Positions 60,855-64,000 of a DNA stretch of 64,000 nucleotides are shown here, piece after piece. This DNA is from Acidihalobacter ferrooxydans (lineage in GTDB: Bacteria > Pseudomonadota > Gammaproteobacteria > DSM-5130 > Acidihalobacteraceae). The stretch's first letter is position 1, and every line of letters starts with the position of its first letter. The notes under the pieces were generated by a model. That model was given only the letters and a program-made list of their open reading frames with translations, had not been told where the DNA came from and did no database searches. The stretch spans positions 248,001 to 312,000 of the forward strand of contig NZ_CP019434.1 of the NCBI RefSeq assembly GCF_001975725.1. Reading direction: 5' to 3'. A program made the translations under genes and the position numbers.

Positions 60855-62293
60855 ATGCCAGCAATAACGGCAGCCTTTGGGTTGTCGACGACGATCGCTC
60901 AATCCGCTGGGTGCTGGAGCGCGCATTAACGGGCGCGGGTTTCGACGTGCAGAGTTACAGCGATGCCGAATCCGTGTTGCAACGGATCGGCCACGGTCGC
61001 CCCGATGCGCTGATCAGCGATATCCGCATGCCCGGGCTGGATGGCCTGGAACTGCTGGAGAAAGTCCATGCCGATCATCCCGATTTGCCGGTGATCATTA
61101 TTACGGCGCACTCGGATCTCGATGCGGCGGTCTCCGCCTATCAGGGGGGCGCATTCGAGTATCTGCCCAAACCATTCGATGTCGACGAAGCGGTCGAGCT
61201 GGCGCGCCGCGCGGTGCAACGCTCCAGGGAGCGTCCTGCGCCGCGGCCCAACGCGGGGCTTGAGTCGGGTGTCAGCATCATCGGCGAGGCGCCGGCGATG
61301 CAGGAGGTATTTCGCGCTATCGGCCGGCTGGCGCGCTCGAACATCACCGTGCTGATTACCGGCGAGTCCGGCACCGGCAAGGAGCTCATCGCCCGCGCGC
61401 TGCATCGCCACAGCCCGCGTGCCGACGGGCCTTACATCGCCTTGAACACGGCCGCGATTCCGCGCGATCTGCTGGAGTCCGAGCTGTTCGGACATGAAAA
61501 AGGTGCCTTTACCGGCGCGCAGGCCCAGCGCCGCGGGCGCTTCGAACAGGCCGACGGCGGCACGCTGTTTCTCGATGAAATCGGTGACATGCCGTCGGAA
61601 TTGCAGACGCGCCTGCTGCGCGTGCTGGCCGATGGCGAGTTCTACCGCGTTGGTGGGCACATGCCAATCCGGGTGGACGTGCGCATCATTGCTGCGACGC
61701 ATCAGAACCTCGAACGACGTGTTGCGGAAGGGCAGTTTCGCGAGGACTTGCTGCATCGCCTGAATGTCATACGCCTGCGCTTGCCGCCACTGCGCGAGCG
61801 TCAGGAAGACATACCCCTGCTGCTGCAACATTTCCTCAAGCAGGCGGCCAAGGAGTTGGATACCACGACCAAGACACCGCTGCCCGAGGTGGTCGAACAC
61901 CTCGTCCACTATCCGTGGCCGGGTAATGTGCGCGAACTGGAAAATACCTGCCGTTGGCTGACCGTCATGGCGACCGGCAACGAACTGCATCTGGACGATC
62001 TGCCGCCCGAACTGCGCCAACAAGCGGTCAGTACCGAAGGTCTGGACTGGGAGGCGCCGCTGGCGCGCTGGGCGCAACGCCATGTGGCGACTGCACCCGA
62101 GCCGTTGCTCGACATTGCGCTGCCGCGTATCGAGCAGATTCTCATCGAAACCGCGTTGCGCCGGACAGGTGGTCGCCGTCAGGAAGCATCGAAGCTGCTG
62201 GGTTGGGGGCGCAACACGCTGACCCGCAAAATCAAGGAACTCGGCATGACCGCTGCAGAGGACGCGGATGCCGACGAAACGGATGGAGCCTGA
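60851..62293 (+). CDS. glnG: nitrogen regulation response regulator NtrC (GlnG)
   Basis: A 480-residue sigma-54 activator: receiver with phospho-acceptor D57 (LISDIRMPG), AAA+ domain with Walker A GESGTGKE (171-178), the sigma-54-contacting GAFTGA (218-223), Walker [14 protein letters not shown], and a C-terminal Fis-type HTH ([20 protein letters not shown]). It activates glnA from its sigma-54 promoter. It overlaps glnL by four bases. Confidence 0.95.
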   Translation: MNASNNGSLWVVDDDRSIRWVLERALTGAGFDVQSYSDAESVLQRIGHGRPDALISDIRMPGLDGLELLEKVHADHPDLPVIIITAHSDLDAAVSAYQGGAFEYLPKPFDVDEAVELARRAVQRSRERPAPRPNAGLESGVSIIGEAPAMQEVFRAIGRLARSNITVLITGESGTGKELIARALHRHSPRADGPYIALNTAAIPRDLLESELFGHEKGAFTGAQAQRRGRFEQADGGTLFLDEIGDMPSELQTRLLRVLADGEFYRVGGHMPIRVDVRIIAATHQNLERRVAEGQFREDLLHRLNVIRLRLPPLRERQEDIPLLLQHFLKQAAKELDTTTKTPLPEVVEHLVHYPWPGNVRELENTCRWLTVMATGNELHLDDLPPELRQQAVSTEGLDWEAPLARWAQRHVATAPEPLLDIALPRIEQILIETALRRTGGRRQEASKLLGWGRNTLTRKIKELGMTAAEDADADETDGA

Positions 62294-62367
62294 GGGCGTG
62301 CCGGCGATTGCGCGCTATGATCATGGCGCCCCCTCGACGCGCGTTTCATAGCGGCGCGGGACGGTCG

Positions 62368-63189
62368 ATGTTGACTCATAAACAGCCCGTGCTGGAACGT
62401 ATCCGCATCTACCCGCTAAAGTCATTCGACGGCATGGACGTGGCGATTGCCCGCGTGCTGCCGGTCGGTGCACTGGCCTCGGATCGCCGTTTCGCGCTGT
62501 GTGATGCCGGCGGCGCATTCCTCAACGGCAAGCGTGACCCGCGGGTGCATGCGGTGCGGATCGCGTGGCGGATGGAAGCGGACGTGCTGTGCTTCGATGC
62601 CACGGTCGGGCAACGCAGCTGCCACGGACGGCTTCCGGAGGATGCCGAGCGTCTTGGCGAATGGTTCAGCGCCCATTTCGGACAAGAGCTCACCGTGGTC
62701 GAGGACACACAGCGCGGCTACCCTGACGATACCGACGCGCACGGCCCGACCGTGGTAGCCACGGCCAGCATCGAGCGCGTTGCCGCATGGCTCGGGGAGC
62801 CGCTCGCGAGAACCCGGCGCCGTTTCAGGGCCAATCTGGAAATCGGCGGCGTACCGGCGTTCTGGGAGGATGGACTGCTGGGCGAGGAAGGCGCGGCGCC
62901 CGGGCGGTTTTTGATCGGTGATGTCGAATTTCAGGGACTCAAACCCTGTGTGCGCTGCCCGGTCCCGACACGCGATCCCGATACAGGTGTGGCCGACAGC
63001 CGCTTGCCACGTGTATTCAGTGCGCAGCGCCGCACGGAACTGCCGGATTGGGCGCCACAGAGTCGCTTTACCCATTACTACCGTTTTACGCTGAACACGG
63101 GCGTGCCTGCCGCTTTCAGTGGTGGTGAATTACACGTTGGGGATGCCCTGCGCGAGGTATTCAGGCCCGCACAGACGCCCCGGGAGTAA
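62368..63189 (+). CDS. MOSC-domain protein with N-terminal beta-barrel
   Basis: A 273-residue protein. MOSC_N (residues 8-125): IRIYPLKSFDGMDVAIARV, ASDRRFALCDAGGAFLNGKRDPR (in part). MOSC (130-265): ARTRRRFRANLEIGGVPAFWED (in part), then the conserved GLKPCVRCPVPTRDPDTG with the likely sulfur- or molybdenum-ligand cysteine. Relatives (YcbX, mARC) reduce N-hydroxylated compounds with molybdenum cofactor, but this protein has no ferredoxin domain. ATG 62368 was chosen. Confidence 0.85.
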   Translation: MLTHKQPVLERIRIYPLKSFDGMDVAIARVLPVGALASDRRFALCDAGGAFLNGKRDPRVHAVRIAWRMEADVLCFDATVGQRSCHGRLPEDAERLGEWFSAHFGQELTVVEDTQRGYPDDTDAHGPTVVATASIERVAAWLGEPLARTRRRFRANLEIGGVPAFWEDGLLGEEGAAPGRFLIGDVEFQGLKPCVRCPVPTRDPDTGVADSRLPRVFSAQRRTELPDWAPQSRFTHYYRFTLNTGVPAAFSGGELHVGDALREVFRPAQTPRE

Positions 63190-63251
63190 GTGCGCGTCAC
63201 CGCTCAAGGAAGACCGCCCCGGCGTATGGCCAGCGCCGTGCGTGATCGCGT

Positions 63252-63412
63252 CACCGGATAAGCCATCAGGAGAGGCGTCCTTGCTCGATCTTCGAAGCCA
63301 CTGAAAAACTCATTCGCTCGGGCGTGGCGCAACGAGGTTGCCCGCTGAAGAAATTCGCCGTGAGTCCAGATCTCTGCACAATCATTACTTCGCCGCATGG
63401 AATATCTGGGTG
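63252..63412 (-). repeat. MITE-like repeat B3 (inverted relative to B1/B2)
   Basis: CACCGGATAAGCCATCAGGAGAGGCGT (quoted by its start and CAGGAGAGGCG) at one end and GGAATATCTGGGT at the other. Its reverse complement aligns with B2 (CTCGTTGCGCCACGCCCGAGCGAA against CATCGTTTCGCGATGCCTGAGCG). It fills the gap before lptM. Confidence 0.72.
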
Positions 63413-63491
63413 TTTAACCGTTCTCCGGGTTTATTCGGATCGACCCATCGGGTAACGTAGCCGCTCCGTTTTCCGCGAATCGACCAGTCCT

Positions 63492-63635
63492 ATGAATATC
63501 CGCTCTATCGGGCGCAGTCTCCTCACCGCGCTCCTGACTTCCATGCTCGTTCTCTCGCTAGGCGGCTGCGGGAAGAAGGGGCCGCTGTATCTCCCGCAAG
63601 ACAACGGCGCGAAGACCGCGCAGCAGGGGCGCTGA
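63492..63635 (+). CDS. lptM: LPS-translocon maturation lipoprotein LptM (YifL)
   Basis: A 47-residue lipoprotein with signal peptide and lipobox LSLGGC (C26), followed by the family hallmark GKKGPLYLPQ. LptM helps LptD fold and oxidise in the outer membrane. It stops four bases before lysA, the neighbour it has in most gammaproteobacteria. Too short for some gene callers. Confidence 0.9.
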   Translation: MNIRSIGRSLLTALLTSMLVLSLGGCGKKGPLYLPQDNGAKTAQQGR

Positions 63636-63638
63636 GCG

Positions 63639-64000
63639 ATGGATTATTTCAATGACCGCGACGGTGTGCTGCATGCCGAAGATGTGCCTGTCACCGAACT
63701 GGCCGAACGTTTCGGCACACCCTGTTACGTGTACTCGCGGGCGACGCTCGAGCGGCACTGGCGGGCGTTCGATGCGGCGCTCGGCGATCATCCCCACTTG
63801 ATCTGTTATGCGGTGAAGGCGAACTCCAATCTGGCCGTGCTGAACCTGTTGGCCCGGCTCGGTTCGGGCTTCGACGTGGTTTCGGGCGGCGAACTCGAGC
63901 GTGTGCTGCGCGCCGGCGGCGATCCGGCGCGGACCGTGTTCTCCGGGGTCGGCAAGCAGGTGTGGGAAATGCGCCGCGCGCTAGAAGTCGGCATCCGCTG
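63639..64000 (+). CDS. lysA: diaminopimelate decarboxylase LysA (partial, runs off the window)
   Basis: The first 120 codons are present. The PLP lysine is K60 in [14 protein letters not shown], followed by [16 protein letters not shown] and VFSGVGKQ, all typical of LysA, the last enzyme of lysine synthesis. The ATG at 63639 is four bases after the lptM stop. The C-terminal two thirds lie outside the window. Confidence 0.95.
   Translation, partial: MDYFNDRDGVLHAEDVPVTELAERFGTPCYVYSRATLERHWRAFDAALGDHPHLICYAVKANSNLAVLNLLARLGSGFDVVSGGELERVLRAGGDPARTVFSGVGKQVWEMRRALEVGIR

Overview
The window reads as a stretch of chromosome from a GC-rich gammaproteobacterium. The markers are peptidoglycan recycling by AmgK/MurU, type 2 PyrF, split glycine dehydrogenase (GcvPA/GcvPB), NtrBC with GlnA, PhoBR with Ppx, and LptM next to LysA. 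A DsrE-like protein, a TusA-like protein and a DoxX protein fit a sulfur-oxidising Chromatiales-type lineage (Ectothiorhodospiraceae or Acidihalobacter-like). That placement is inference from gene content only. No rRNA, tRNA or CRISPR array was recognised. About 55 genes are supported, most of them ordinary housekeeping genes. The unusual content lies in the accessory part (1-20 kb) and in the intergenic DNA throughout. || Layout. 1-4 kb: partial degenerate GGDEF gene, a Y1-transposase relic, and the minus-strand set amgK-murU-hypothetical behind sirB1. 4.1-5.45 kb: a complete IS3-family element with a 3-bp target duplication. 5.6-10.2 kb: a Tat-exported PhoX phosphatase with a good Pho box, then a coupled small membrane protein, XpaC-like and TelA-like genes. 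10.4-13.4 kb: AT-richer foreign DNA. An OLD-type ATPase/TOPRIM nuclease gene has the anatomy of an integron gene cassette with its own attC site, followed by a transporter with a histidine-rich tail. 13.7-16.5 kb: doxX, a small membrane protein, a lipoprotein and pyrF. 16.6-18.3 kb: an IS110-family (IS1111-like) element with a long non-coding 3' end, the expected place for a bridge RNA. 18.4-26 kb: zinc ribbon protein, dgkA-like, LpxH-like, a GT2-GtrA-GT39 triple fusion, clcA, argC. 26-28.7 kb: DUF6776-like protein, bactofilin, S41 protease. || 28.7-34.2 kb: a tandem glycine riboswitch followed by gcvT, gcvH, gcvPA, tpx and gcvPB, with a strong terminator between tpx and gcvPB. 34.7-43.1 kb: dgkA, hemL with a receiver-like gene, DUF6580, DsrE, DUF1841, cfa, DUF924, GNAT and an EgtC-like amidotransferase. 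43.4-47.4 kb: phoB-phoR-ppx. 47.4-51.8 kb: a SemiSWEET gene and the polyamine transporter potABCD. 51.9-56.9 kb: a MazG-like pseudogene broken by a repeat, trmB, thiG, thiS, a PP-loop tRNA-thiolation protein overlapping a TusA-like gene, and a CDF transporter. 57.2-62.3 kb: glnA, a frameshifted DUF4124 gene, glnL and glnG with recognisable sigma-54 and NtrC sites. 62.4-64 kb: MOSC protein, lptM and partial lysA. || The main non-coding signal is at least five families of dispersed palindromic or MITE-like repeats (called A-E here) plus one local repeat cluster. Several have inverted ends, one splits the MazG-like gene, one lies between the putative NtrC site and the sigma-54 promoter of glnA, and both insertion sequences in the window sit in or against such repeats.
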